The translations under genes and the position numbers were made by a program. The notes under the pieces are model-generated. The model did no database searches. It worked only from the letters and a program-made list of their open reading frames with translations, and was not told the DNA's origin. Shown one piece after another: positions 52,763-62,080 of a stretch of 64,000 bases of DNA (positions within the stretch are counted from its first letter, which is position 1; each line of letters starts with the position of its first letter). The stretch comes from Bacteroidota bacterium (lineage in GTDB: Bacteria; Bacteroidota; Bacteroidia; Chitinophagales; Chitinophagaceae): assembly GCA_018268015.1 (NCBI GenBank), contig JAFDXJ010000008.1, positions 62,001-126,000 on the forward strand, in the 5' to 3' direction.

Positions 52763-53449
52763 TCAACGATTGAATGATGCAGAAACAACTTCGATTAATG
52801 AATTTTTTGCCACCGCAATAAACCGGTCTCCTTTGGTTTTTCGGGCAGGCATCGCCCCGGCAAATGAAGAGAAAGCCGGTAGGATGCAATATTTTTTAGT
52901 TAAATGAAAGCAGGGCAAAATGATTGATTGCTTTGCTTTGGATTTAATTCTTACCCCGGGATGAATATGACCACAGAATGCATAACCATCAAAGGCTTCA
53001 GGAATATTTTCTGGATCATGTATAAAAAGAATTTCCTCTATGACAAAACAATCCTCAATGCATTCAATACCGGAACGGCTATAAATACTGCCTGGCAAAA
53101 TATCATGATTGCCCATTATCAATTTGATTTCCAGGTTTTTTAAATCGGATAACCATTTTTTAAAAAGAACCAATTCTTTATTTTCTTCACTATGAAAAAA
53201 ATCTCCTGTAATGAGCAGTGTTTTGCATTGGGTATGATGAATGAGGGTTACTAATTTTTGAAGATCATTTAAAAAAACAGCCTGCGGAACAGCAATTCCA
53301 GATTTTCTGAAATGCCCGGATTTACCCAGGTGAATATCAGATATAATGAGCATTTTTTGGGCAGGCCAATAAACTGCCTTCTCCGGAAGTAGCCAAAACG
53401 CCTGCTTACAAATTTCTATGTAAAATGGTTTGCCCATTGTTTGATACAA
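52763..53449 (-). CDS. pdeM: Ligase-associated DNA damage response endonuclease PdeM
   Basis: 228 residues. Calcineurin-type metallophosphoesterase: 'ISDIHLGKSGHFRKSGI', 'LITGDFFHSEENKEL', 'IMGNHDILPG' and 'FCGHIHPGVRI' carry the metal ligands. The HLGK(S/T)xHFRxxG segment is specific for PdeM, a nuclease in a predicted bacterial repair system with a DNA ligase, an exonuclease and an Lhr-like helicase. It follows the helicase by 28 bases. The ligase and exonuclease are not present on either side. An inner ATG at 53437 is equally plausible. Confidence 0.92.
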   Translation of the reverse strand: MYQTMGKPFYIEICKQAFWLLPEKAVYWPAQKMLIISDIHLGKSGHFRKSGIAVPQAVFLNDLQKLVTLIHHTQCKTLLITGDFFHSEENKELVLFKKWLSDLKNLEIKLIMGNHDILPGSIYSRSGIECIEDCFVIEEILFIHDPENIPEAFDGYAFCGHIHPGVRIKSKAKQSIILPCFHLTKKYCILPAFSSFAGAMPARKTKGDRFIAVAKNSLIEVVSASFNR

Positions 53450-53477
53450 AATTTAAAATAAACTTATTTTCTAAATT

Positions 53478-55970
53478 TTATTTCTGTTGTTCAATCATTC
53501 TTCGAATCCTGTCTTCCAGATGTTCAGAAGAAATCGTTTCACGCAAGCTGTCCACTTTTACCGGGAAACAAAAAGGAGTCAGTTGATGAGGTGTGGTTAT
53601 AATTATTTTTCCCACTTGAATTCTTTGTAATGTGGCTCTTAACCTTTCTTCCTCCATTTGTTCAAGGAAGACTTCCTGGTAGGCCTGCCGGATTAGTATA
53701 TTGTCTGGTTCATATTCTTCAAGCACTTTAAAGATGAGTGATGTAGAAGCCTGAATATGCCGGGCTTTTTTTTGTTTTCCGGGAAGACCCTGGAACACGA
53801 GTCCTCCGATGCTGGCTATCTCCCTGAATTTTCGCTTGGACATCTCATTAGCATTGACAGAACTTTGTATATCCAATAAGAGGTTTTTTTCTGATAAAAG
53901 TTCTGCAATATTTTTTTCATGAACTGGTATAGGCTGGTCACTCAGCAATTCAAAACTATAGTCATTCATGGCCAATGAAAATGTCATTGGTTTTATTTTA
54001 CTGATTCTGCCAGCCAGGAGTGAGGCCATTGCTTCGTGAACCAACCTGCCTTCAAAGGGATAAACAAATAAATGGTATCCATCTTTCGTATGAATATATT
54101 CTACTAACAATTCGTTTTTCTTCGGAATGTGGGAGAGCTTTTTTTGCAGTTCAAGAATGGGGGCAAGGATTTTTAATTCAGGTTCATCAACCAATGGATT
54201 GGTTGCATGATTTAGGGTCTCTCTCAAAAGTAGCCCCATGTTGGCTGAAAGTGGCATCCTGCCACCATTCCAGCTTGGTACAATTGATTTTTTTGATGAA
54301 GATGGTTTTACTTGTGCAGCCATATCTTTGATATGAATAAACTCCAGGTTTCTGCCTGCAAATGTGAAAACATCTCCCGGGCTCATCCTGCTGATAAACC
54401 ATTCTTCCACCATACCCAGGAATTTGCCATTGGATAATTTTACTTTAATCATAGAATCACTGATGATGGTGCCAATATTCATTCGATGCCGCATAGCCAC
54501 CATTCTGTCTTTGATGAAGTACAACCCCTTCTCATCTATTTCAATTTTTTTAAACTCGTCATATTCCCTTAATGCTTTTCCGCCTACCGTAATTTGGGCT
54601 AGTGTTTGTTGCCATTCTGCCTCTGTTATAGTTGCATAACAATATGTTGATTTTATTTCTTTAAAAATACTTTCCGGAAGAAAACCTATTCCAATTGCCA
54701 GGGTACAGAGGTATTGAATTAGTACATCAAAACATAAACTTCGTGGAGTAGGGCTTTCTATAACATTTACTTTAATGGCTTTTTTTAATGCAGCCACTTC
54801 CATGAGTTCCAGTGAATGTGTGGGAACAAAATATATTTTACTTTTTTCACCAGGGCCATGTCCACTGCGACCTGCCCGCTGTAAAAATCGGGCTACGCCT
54901 TTGGGAGAGCCCACTTGTATAACCGTATCTACCGGTCGGAAATCTACGCCGAGATCCAGGCTGGACGTACACACTACAGCTTTTAATTTTTTTGTGTGTA
55001 AAGAATCTTCTATCCACTCACGTAATTTTCTATCTATGCTGCCATGATGTAAGGCTAAAGCACCGGCAAGATGTGGAGCCATTGCTAAAATGGCCTGGTA
55101 CCATCTTTCACTCATGCCCCGGGTATTAATAAATAGGAGTGAAGTGTTATTTTCCTCTATGATTTGGACTACTTTTCTTACCAGTTTTAAGCCCAAATGC
55201 CCGGCCCATGGGTATTTCTCAATCTCGTCTGGTAAAATTGCCTGTATTTCAATATGCTTTTTAATGGCAGTTGTAATTATTTTGGCTGTATTTTTTTTAT
55301 TCTTCGGGAGGCTATAAAGCAGTACATCTTTTGCCTCTTGCAGGTTGCCAATCGTTGCAGAGATGCCCCATATTTGAATGGGTTTCATTCCTAAAAAACG
55401 GCTTAATGCTAATGTGACCTGTACACCACGTTTTGTTCCGACTAACTCATGCCATTCATCTATGGCTACAAGTTTTAGGTTTTTAAATATTTCAGGAAAA
55501 CTCTTTTGGGCCAGTAAAAGATGTAGGCTTTCAGGTGTTACAATCATTACCTGTGGAAATCGGCGTTGTTGTTTTTGTCTTTCAGCTGCGGAAGTATCGC
55601 CATTACGTATGCCCACCTGCCAGGGAATTTTTAATTCATTCAATACTTCCTGCATGGCACGTGCAAGATCTTTTGCCAATGATCGCAGGGGAGAAATCCA
55701 AAGAATGCGGGCACCTTTGGTAAGTTCTTTTTCCTGGTCATTAAGAAATTGAATGAGGACACCTAAAAAAACAGCATAAGTCTTTCCATAGCCGGTAGGT
55801 GCATTAATCAAACCGCTTTTGTCTTCTACAATGGCTCTCCAGGCCTCTTCCTGGTAAGGGAATGGCTGTAATCCCTTTTGATGCAACCATTGCCTGATGA
55901 TCGTAAAACCGTCTACATGCAGTTCAATATGGTTATTTATTTTTCTCTTCGTAAGATGTGTGATTCGCAC
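53478..55970 (-). CDS. Ligase-associated DEXH-box helicase (Lhr-like)
   Basis: 830 residues. Superfamily 2 helicase: Q-motif-like 'PFPYQEEAW', Walker A 'NAPTGYGKT', motif II 'AIDEWHEL' (DEWH variant of DExH), motif III 'ISATIG', motif V 'CTSSLDLGVDF', motif VI 'QRAGRSGHGPGE', then the Lhr winged-helix and C-terminal domains. Known to accompany ATP-dependent ligase and exonuclease in bacterial repair loci; here only PdeM accompanies it. The start is GTG at 55970, seven bases after the stop of the periplasmic-binding-like gene; no earlier in-frame start is available. Confidence 0.93.
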   Translation of the reverse strand: MRITHLTKRKINNHIELHVDGFTIIRQWLHQKGLQPFPYQEEAWRAIVEDKSGLINAPTGYGKTYAVFLGVLIQFLNDQEKELTKGARILWISPLRSLAKDLARAMQEVLNELKIPWQVGIRNGDTSAAERQKQQRRFPQVMIVTPESLHLLLAQKSFPEIFKNLKLVAIDEWHELVGTKRGVQVTLALSRFLGMKPIQIWGISATIGNLQEAKDVLLYSLPKNKKNTAKIITTAIKKHIEIQAILPDEIEKYPWAGHLGLKLVRKVVQIIEENNTSLLFINTRGMSERWYQAILAMAPHLAGALALHHGSIDRKLREWIEDSLHTKKLKAVVCTSSLDLGVDFRPVDTVIQVGSPKGVARFLQRAGRSGHGPGEKSKIYFVPTHSLELMEVAALKKAIKVNVIESPTPRSLCFDVLIQYLCTLAIGIGFLPESIFKEIKSTYCYATITEAEWQQTLAQITVGGKALREYDEFKKIEIDEKGLYFIKDRMVAMRHRMNIGTIISDSMIKVKLSNGKFLGMVEEWFISRMSPGDVFTFAGRNLEFIHIKDMAAQVKPSSSKKSIVPSWNGGRMPLSANMGLLLRETLNHATNPLVDEPELKILAPILELQKKLSHIPKKNELLVEYIHTKDGYHLFVYPFEGRLVHEAMASLLAGRISKIKPMTFSLAMNDYSFELLSDQPIPVHEKNIAELLSEKNLLLDIQSSVNANEMSKRKFREIASIGGLVFQGLPGKQKKARHIQASTSLIFKVLEEYEPDNILIRQAYQEVFLEQMEEERLRATLQRIQVGKIIITTPHQLTPFCFPVKVDSLRETISSEHLEDRIRRMIEQQK

Positions 55971-55977
55971 CTCAATA

Positions 55978-57156
55978 TTAATAAATACTCGTTTCTACAC
56001 CATTCAACATATTGATGAAATATATTTTTTTATTTTCAAAATAATCCGGCAAGTTGTTGTTTTTATCTATGGATACCGGTTGAAAATTGAAAGGTGTGGC
56101 AACATAAAATAGGGAATCATTTAAATGATTCATCAAATTGTCGTGGTACTGATTTAATAATTGTACAAAATACAGAGTACTTTCATAACCTTTAAAAACC
56201 ATATCACTTGGTTTAGCAAAATATTGTTTGCTATAGATATCTTTCAACCGGTCCACAGATGGCATACCGGCAGTATAATGAAAAGGAGATGTATAAATGA
56301 TGCGTACATTTTTGCAATTGCTATAGGTGAGTGCGTGAATGCCGTCCCAGGTAGGCATACCAATCGCTACGGTCCTGTACCCGGTAGCCGCGCTTAAGGA
56401 TTTGACCAGGTTCAGTCCATAGGCTTCATCTAATACACCACAAACAAATATGTTTTCTTTGGTACTATCCATCATTGGGATTAAATCCGCGACAGTTGGC
56501 AAAGTATTCAACTCTGTAACAGAAAATTTTATATCCTGATTATTTTTATTTAAATCAATGAATTGTTTTTTAATCTTTTCTTCAATATAACCTTTTCTTG
56601 TGAGGTAATTTATCTTTGAGTTGTGATAGGTCTTTGATATATAACTGTATAAACTATCTACATGGGTCTGCAGGGTAGAGTTCTCCATTACGAAAAATGG
56701 ATTTTTATGGAGATAGGCATCATTAGGGTAAGTAACCGAAATAAAAGGTACATTCTTTTGAAGGGCATATGCAGCGAAACTTTTTTGTTCGGTGGTATTG
56801 GTCACTGAAGCTAAAATGAGTTGGGGTGATATCTTGTTTAATGACTTCATGATTTCACTCAGCGGTTGTGTTTTACTGCGCGTATCAAAAATCCATACAT
56901 CTAAATTTATTCCGGCTGTTTGTAATGAATCCAAAGCCATTTTTACACCGGTATAAAAATCGAGGCCCGGCATAAAATAGCGCGGTATATTTAAAGTACC
57001 CAGGTTATAATTAAAACCTGTATATGCAGAATCCAGGTCAAATGGAATTAAAATAGCCATTTTTTGGGGTGATAGACTATCATTCACCTGCGCTTTTAAT
57101 GAACAACACAGGTAAAGGGGAAAAATGATCAGAAATATTTTTCTATAATAATTCAT
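55978..57156 (-). CDS. Periplasmic-binding-protein-like (type 1) exported protein
   Basis: 392 residues with a signal peptide (1-22, ends LKAQ). The mature part resembles type 1 periplasmic ligand-binding proteins (Leu/Ile/Val-binding fold): 'KMAILIPFDLDSAY' first strand, 'FYTGVKMALDSLQTAGINLD', 'VPFISVTYPND' and 'MVFKGYESTLYFVQLL'. There is no transporter gene beside it and no lipobox, so it is probably a soluble or outer-surface receptor. Lies between guaA (43 bases upstream) and the helicase (7 bases downstream). Confidence 0.8.
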   Translation of the reverse strand: MNYYRKIFLIIFPLYLCCSLKAQVNDSLSPQKMAILIPFDLDSAYTGFNYNLGTLNIPRYFMPGLDFYTGVKMALDSLQTAGINLDVWIFDTRSKTQPLSEIMKSLNKISPQLILASVTNTTEQKSFAAYALQKNVPFISVTYPNDAYLHKNPFFVMENSTLQTHVDSLYSYISKTYHNSKINYLTRKGYIEEKIKKQFIDLNKNNQDIKFSVTELNTLPTVADLIPMMDSTKENIFVCGVLDEAYGLNLVKSLSAATGYRTVAIGMPTWDGIHALTYSNCKNVRIIYTSPFHYTAGMPSVDRLKDIYSKQYFAKPSDMVFKGYESTLYFVQLLNQYHDNLMNHLNDSLFYVATPFNFQPVSIDKNNNLPDYFENKKIYFINMLNGVETSIY

Positions 57157-57199
57157 ACTTCAATTTCAATTTAATAGATACACAGCAAGGAATGTGCCT

Positions 57200-58738
57200 T
57201 TATTCCCATTCAATGGTAGCCGGTGGTTTACTGCTGATATCATACACAACCCGGTTGATGCCCCGCACTTCATTGATAATTTTATTGGAGACCTCAGCAA
57301 GAAAATCGTAAGGTAAATGGGCCCAGTCGGCAGTCATCCCATCAACAGATGTGACAGCACGAAGTGCGATGGTAAATTCATAAGTTCTTTCATCACCCAT
57401 TACACCGACACTTTTTACAGGAAGTAAAATGGCGCCTGCCTGCCAGGTTTTATCATATAATTGGTGATCTTTAAGCGCTTGAATAAAAATGGCATCCGCC
57501 AACTGTAATAAATGGACTTTCTCTGCACTTATATCTCCTAATATCCGAATGGCTAAGCCCGGTCCGGGAAAAGGATGGCGATGAATCATAGATTCGGGAA
57601 TACCCAGTTCCAATCCTACTTTCCGCACTTCATCCTTAAATAAAAAGCGAAGCGGTTCTAATAATTTTAAATGCATTGACGCCGGTAATCCTCCTACATT
57701 GTGATGCGATTTTATGGTTACCGAAGGGCCATGAACACTTACACTTTCAATCACATCAGGATAAATGGTTCCTTGCCCGAGGTAAGTGGCTTCTTTATTT
57801 TTTTGTGCTTCATCTTGAAATACATCAATAAAAGTCTTTCCAATTATCTTTCTTTTTTTCTCTGGATCCTGTTCTCCTTTCAACCTGGAGTAAAATAAAT
57901 CTTTTGCATCTACACCTTTCACATTGAGCGCTAATTGGCGATAGGTATTTAATACTTGTTCATATTCGTCTTTGCGTAATAAGCCATTATCAACAAAAAT
58001 TCCCTGGAGATTATTTCCAATCGCTTTATGGATTAGAGTGGCTGCCACAGTACTGTCAACACCACCGCTTAATGCCATAATTACATGACTGTTGCCTAAT
58101 TCTTTTTTTATGTTTTCAATGGTTTCCTGTACAAACAGGGCCGGTGTCCAATCCCCGGAGCAATGGCATATATTTAAAAGAAAATTTCTAAGGATATGCT
58201 TCCCTTGTGCTGTATGATAGACTTCCGGATGAAATTGAATACCATATTGGGCATTTGCATTACCGAGTGTATTCCTGAAAGCAGCAATAGGAATACTTTC
58301 CGTGCGTCCGAGTAATTCAAAACCCGGAGGAAGAGCGGTTATGGAATCACTATGACTCATCCAAACCTGAGTGCCTGAAATTTGTTCATCCACTAATTCA
58401 TTCTGTGTTGTAACAATAATTTTTGCGCGGCCATATTCTCTTTTATTGGATTTATCTACCCGCCCTCCGAATTGTTTGGCCATGAGTTGAGCGCCATAAC
58501 AAATGCCAAGAATGGGTACATATTTTATTATTTTGTTCACGTCTATGGTGGGTGCATGATCTTCATTGACACTGCATGGTGAGCCACTTAAAATAACGCC
58601 TTTTAATGCTGCATCACCGGCATCAAATTCTTGTTGAAATGGAATAATTTCACAAAAAACATTTGCCTCACGTACGGCTCTGGCTATCAGTTGTGTGTAT
58701 TGACTTCCGAAGTCGAGAATTAATATTTTTTCTGTCAT
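57200..58738 (-). CDS. guaA: GMP synthase (glutamine-hydrolysing)
   Basis: 512 residues, normal. N-terminal glutamine amidotransferase with nucleophile C80 in '[11 protein letters not shown]' and '[10 protein letters not shown]'; ATP-pyrophosphatase domain with '[14 protein letters not shown]'; C-terminal dimerisation domain ending 'PPATIEWE'. Converts XMP to GMP. The operon continues with the binding-protein-like, helicase and pdeM genes. guaB lies about 32 kb away. A near-match -7 box TATCTTCG lies at 58773-58780 (minus). Confidence 0.98.
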   Translation of the reverse strand: MTEKILILDFGSQYTQLIARAVREANVFCEIIPFQQEFDAGDAALKGVILSGSPCSVNEDHAPTIDVNKIIKYVPILGICYGAQLMAKQFGGRVDKSNKREYGRAKIIVTTQNELVDEQISGTQVWMSHSDSITALPPGFELLGRTESIPIAAFRNTLGNANAQYGIQFHPEVYHTAQGKHILRNFLLNICHCSGDWTPALFVQETIENIKKELGNSHVIMALSGGVDSTVAATLIHKAIGNNLQGIFVDNGLLRKDEYEQVLNTYRQLALNVKGVDAKDLFYSRLKGEQDPEKKRKIIGKTFIDVFQDEAQKNKEATYLGQGTIYPDVIESVSVHGPSVTIKSHHNVGGLPASMHLKLLEPLRFLFKDEVRKVGLELGIPESMIHRHPFPGPGLAIRILGDISAEKVHLLQLADAIFIQALKDHQLYDKTWQAGAILLPVKSVGVMGDERTYEFTIALRAVTSVDGMTADWAHLPYDFLAEVSNKIINEVRGINRVVYDISSKPPATIEWE

Positions 58739-58772
58739 AAAAGTTGCCTGCCATCAATCAACAGGATTGCCG

Positions 58773-58780
58773 CGAAGATA
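58773..58780 (-). promoter_or_regulatory. Candidate -7 box of guaA operon
   Basis: TATCTTCG on the minus strand, a 7/8 match to TAnnTTTG, 34 bases before ATG 58738. The leader includes a small inverted repeat CAATC/GATTG. Confidence 0.35.
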
Positions 58781-58870
58781 ATTTAATTTTAATATTAATA
58801 ACCGTCAATCAAATTAGTTACTTCATGAGAATTTATTACTTTTAAGGAACTTTATCAAATCCTTTCACGT

Positions 58871-59599
58871 ATGCAGAAAGTTTCATTTTTCTTTAGTTGT
58901 ACCGCTATACTTTTTTTAGCGTCATGTAATATCAATTTCGATCAAAAAGTAAAAGGAAATGGCAAAGATGGGCATTTGGAAAAAGCCTTGACCATTTCAG
59001 ATAAAGTCTTGCTTTCTGGAAGCTATGACCTTGAAATTGTGCAGGGGGATCATAAATCTATACAAGTGCAAACCGATGAAAATATCCTTCCTTATATTAT
59101 TATTGATGAAAAAGAAAACAGGCTTGCAATAAGAACAAAAGATGGATACAGTATTTCGCCCAATCAAACGATTCATCTTATACTCACGACTGATCATTTA
59201 TCAGAGTTGACCGTAAATGGCAGCGCTGATGTATCAGCGTCTTCCTTATTATCAGGCGCCGATTATTTAAAATTAGAACTATTGGGAAGCGGAAAAGTTT
59301 CATTGCAAGTAAATACGCCATCCGTTAAAGCCCATATTGCCGGCTCAGGTGATATTGACCTCAAAGGTGAAACCAAAGACCTGCAGATCATGATTGATGG
59401 TCAGGGGGATTTTGATGGTAAAGACCTGAAAGCAGAAAATGTTTCTGTAATCATTAATGGTGTAGGCGATGCCGCTGTTTTTGCCTCAACCAAATTAGAT
59501 GTAAAAATCTCCGGAAGTGGTAATGTTACTTATCTTGGAAACCCGCAGATGACACAGCATATAGCCGGCGCCGGTAAAATAAAACAGGCTCAGTATTGA
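58871..59599 (+). CDS. DUF2807 (head GIN domain) lipoprotein
   Basis: 242 residues. Signal peptide with lipobox LASC, lipidated C19. DUF2807 region from about 35 ('DKVLLSGSYDLEIVQGD'), then repeats of a G-x-G-(D/K/N) turn about every 20 residues (NGSADV, LGSGKV, AGSGDI, DGQGDF, NGVGDA, SGSGNV, AGAGKI), suggesting a beta-solenoid. Paralogous in design to the exported protein at 42047-42766. A 7/8 promoter box TACTTTTA lies at 58837-58844. Convergent with the M14 peptidase gene. Role unknown. Confidence 0.88.
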   Translation: MQKVSFFFSCTAILFLASCNINFDQKVKGNGKDGHLEKALTISDKVLLSGSYDLEIVQGDHKSIQVQTDENILPYIIIDEKENRLAIRTKDGYSISPNQTIHLILTTDHLSELTVNGSADVSASSLLSGADYLKLELLGSGKVSLQVNTPSVKAHIAGSGDIDLKGETKDLQIMIDGQGDFDGKDLKAENVSVIINGVGDAAVFASTKLDVKISGSGNVTYLGNPQMTQHIAGAGKIKQAQY

Positions 59600-59608
59600 G
59601 ATATCCTT

Positions 59609-61348
59609 TTATTGCAAAAGCCGATAAACAGGATATCGCAAATGCGCCGGTTCATAATAAGGTGAATTTTTATAAATATAATTCAACTGTGCATCAGCAG
59701 ACTTTGCAAAATCCAAATCATTTTTTCTTTTCTCATCAAATTTTTGTTTCAAGTCGGGATGAGTTGCCAGATATTCAGCAGCAACATCTTCCCAGCGATA
59801 ATTACTGTATCCTTCTTTTTCCTGTAAAATGGCATCGAAGAAATTCCATAAAAAATAACTGTCATCTCCTTTAGGTTCCAACGTTTCTACCATGTAGCGA
59901 TTCGCCGGCTGATTGGTATAAATGAGGTAATCACCTTTTAAAAAATGGAGTAAATCCTGATGCGTACTGAGCTTAACAGAATAATTAATATGATGTTTCT
60001 CAAATGGTTTTGGATAGCTTTTATAATCCTCAACACGATACCATTCTACATGGATATCGGTATCATGCGCCAACATCGTCATTTGTACACCATTCAATTT
60101 TAAACGGTCTATTACCTGGTACCAGCCATGCGGAATAATATATGCAAAAGGTTTCTTTACGGTATTTACCGGAACAAAAGTGTTATAAAATCTCACTTCT
60201 TTTTCAAAAGGTTTGGAATGATCATAATACATTCGGGGCATGCCGGTAACGTCGCTAGTCTTTGTAAGCGCTTCATAACCTTTGAAATGGATCATTTCAA
60301 AATGTGTAGTATCCGGTCGCCAGCCCAATGCAAAACTATCCTGCGAGATGATGTTTTCTATATTTTCTTTTCTTTTTGAAATGATTTCCCTTGCATGAAT
60401 GGAGGATTGTTCCATTAAAGTTTGCATCAAAGCATAGGTGCTGTGTACACGGTCTATATAAGGTTTCAGCATGTGCGTTTCTGCCATGAAACTGATTGTT
60501 TGAAAGAGGGTCGTATAACCGCTGCTATATCGGGGAGAATCATAAAAAGCAGCCCAGCCTTTATCTGCATTGCCATCTTCAAAATTAACATAGGGTGTCA
60601 TCGGCCAGTTTTTTTTCTGCATACCAACATATAAGGCCGGCTCAAAAATATCATGTAAAAAAATACCTAATGGGCCACCCAGTTTATTGTGCTGAGAAGT
60701 AAGTAAGGTCATGGTATATTGATAATCTGCTCCATCGCTAACGTGGTTATCTAAAAATACATCAGGTTGAAGCCATTGATAAATTTTTTCAAAAGCAAAA
60801 GCATTCCTGGAATCTGCTTTAATAAAATCCCGGTTGAGGTCAAGGTTTTCGGCATTTCCACGAAAGCCATAAAGTTCCGGCCCATTTTGATTCACTCTTG
60901 AAAAAGCGCTTCTATTCAATGCACCACCTATATTATAAGCGGGTATCACGGCAAAAACCACATTGTCAGCGCTTTTTATTTTTCCGGTTGCCAGGTCGCG
61001 AAGAAGCATCATACTGGCATCCAGGCCATCCGGTTCACCGGGATGAATATCATTATTAACCAGAATAACGATTTTATTTGCAGCATGCATTTTAGCCGGG
61101 TTGAAGGTTTTATCATTTGAATACAATACAACATTTAAAGGATAGCCGGAATCGGTGGTATCACCGGTAATCATTTTTAGGGTGGTAAATTTTGAGGCCA
61201 GCTCCTGGTAAAAACGGATGCATTCAAAATAAGTAGCCGACTGTTTCCCCTGGCTATTTTCAAAGACTGTCCGGAACTCCTGTCCACCCACAATTGAAGA
61301 AAAAAAGATGGTAAAAAATAAGATGCATAGAGGAAAAAGATTTTTCAT
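59609..61348 (-). CDS. M14 family zinc carboxypeptidase, exported
   Basis: 579 residues. Signal peptide (1-22, ends VGGQ). M14 carboxypeptidase: zinc ligands in 'NDIHPGEPDG' (H and E) and 'DNHVSDGADYQ' (H), and the catalytic Glu in 'FMAETHMLKP'. The N-terminal ~30 residues plus C-terminal domain of about 250 residues (from 'HAREIISKRK' on) are larger than the minimal catalytic unit, as in other Bacteroidota M14 proteins. Its start is only 30 bases from the divergent response-regulator gene. Confidence 0.9.
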   Translation of the reverse strand: MKNLFPLCILFFTIFFSSIVGGQEFRTVFENSQGKQSATYFECIRFYQELASKFTTLKMITGDTTDSGYPLNVVLYSNDKTFNPAKMHAANKIVILVNNDIHPGEPDGLDASMMLLRDLATGKIKSADNVVFAVIPAYNIGGALNRSAFSRVNQNGPELYGFRGNAENLDLNRDFIKADSRNAFAFEKIYQWLQPDVFLDNHVSDGADYQYTMTLLTSQHNKLGGPLGIFLHDIFEPALYVGMQKKNWPMTPYVNFEDGNADKGWAAFYDSPRYSSGYTTLFQTISFMAETHMLKPYIDRVHSTYALMQTLMEQSSIHAREIISKRKENIENIISQDSFALGWRPDTTHFEMIHFKGYEALTKTSDVTGMPRMYYDHSKPFEKEVRFYNTFVPVNTVKKPFAYIIPHGWYQVIDRLKLNGVQMTMLAHDTDIHVEWYRVEDYKSYPKPFEKHHINYSVKLSTHQDLLHFLKGDYLIYTNQPANRYMVETLEPKGDDSYFLWNFFDAILQEKEGYSNYRWEDVAAEYLATHPDLKQKFDEKRKNDLDFAKSADAQLNYIYKNSPYYEPAHLRYPVYRLLQ

Positions 61349-61378
61349 TAAATTGGGCTTTTAAAGTTTGAATGATAA

Positions 61379-62074
61379 ATGGAAAACATAAAGGTACATC
61401 GAATTTTAATTGCTGAAGATGAACCAAAGATTGGTTTATTTGTGCAGCAGGAATTAATCAGTCAAGGCTATGAAACGGACCTGGCCAATTCAGGAGCCAA
61501 AGCAATAGAACTTTACAATCAACATAAATATTCCATCATTATTTTAGATATTAATCTGGGCGACATGAGTGGAATTCAAATTTGTCGCAGTTTTAGAGAA
61601 AATGATATTCATGTGCCGGTCATTATGCTAACAGCCATGGGAGATATGAACGATAAAATACTGGCATTTGAATCAGGTGCTGATGATTATGTGGTAAAAC
61701 CTTTTCATATCAGTGAATTGCTTGCCCGGATAAAAGTTTTTTTAAAAAGGTCTGAAGGCAATACTGGTATTGAAGAGATTCTCAAGGTTAAAGATCTTGA
61801 AATTAATATCAGTAATAAAATGGTAAGCCGCAATGGTGCAAATATTAACCTGACCATGCGTGAGTTTGCTTTGCTTTTATTGCTTTGTAAGAATAAAGGG
61901 CATGCAATTTCAAAAAAAGAAATACTCCTCAAAGTCTGGGGCCTTGATTTTGAAACGGGCACCAATACAGTAGAAGTCTATATCAACTTTCTCCGGAATA
62001 AAGTGGACAGGCATTTTTCTTCAAAGTTGATCCGCACCAAAACTGGCTTCGGTTATTATATATCAGAAGAATAA
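61379..62074 (+). CDS. OmpR/PhoB-family response regulator
   Basis: 231 residues. Receiver domain with acidic pocket 'IAEDEPKIG', phospho-acceptor D57 (IILDINLGD), 'LTAMGD' and 'VVKPF' lysine; C-terminal winged helix with 'VWGLDFETGTNTVEVYINFLRNKVDR'. Partner of the kinase six bases downstream. The divergent M14 peptidase gene is a possible target, since their 30-base spacer must hold signals for both. Confidence 0.95.
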   Translation: MENIKVHRILIAEDEPKIGLFVQQELISQGYETDLANSGAKAIELYNQHKYSIIILDINLGDMSGIQICRSFRENDIHVPVIMLTAMGDMNDKILAFESGADDYVVKPFHISELLARIKVFLKRSEGNTGIEEILKVKDLEINISNKMVSRNGANINLTMREFALLLLLCKNKGHAISKKEILLKVWGLDFETGTNTVEVYINFLRNKVDRHFSSKLIRTKTGFGYYISEE

Positions 62075-62080
62075 TGTCGC

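Noticed and set aside
53478..55970. Several plus-strand frames of 60-124 residues inside the helicase gene
   Set aside because: They are antisense to a strongly conserved helicase with all motifs in frame, and show no motif of their own.
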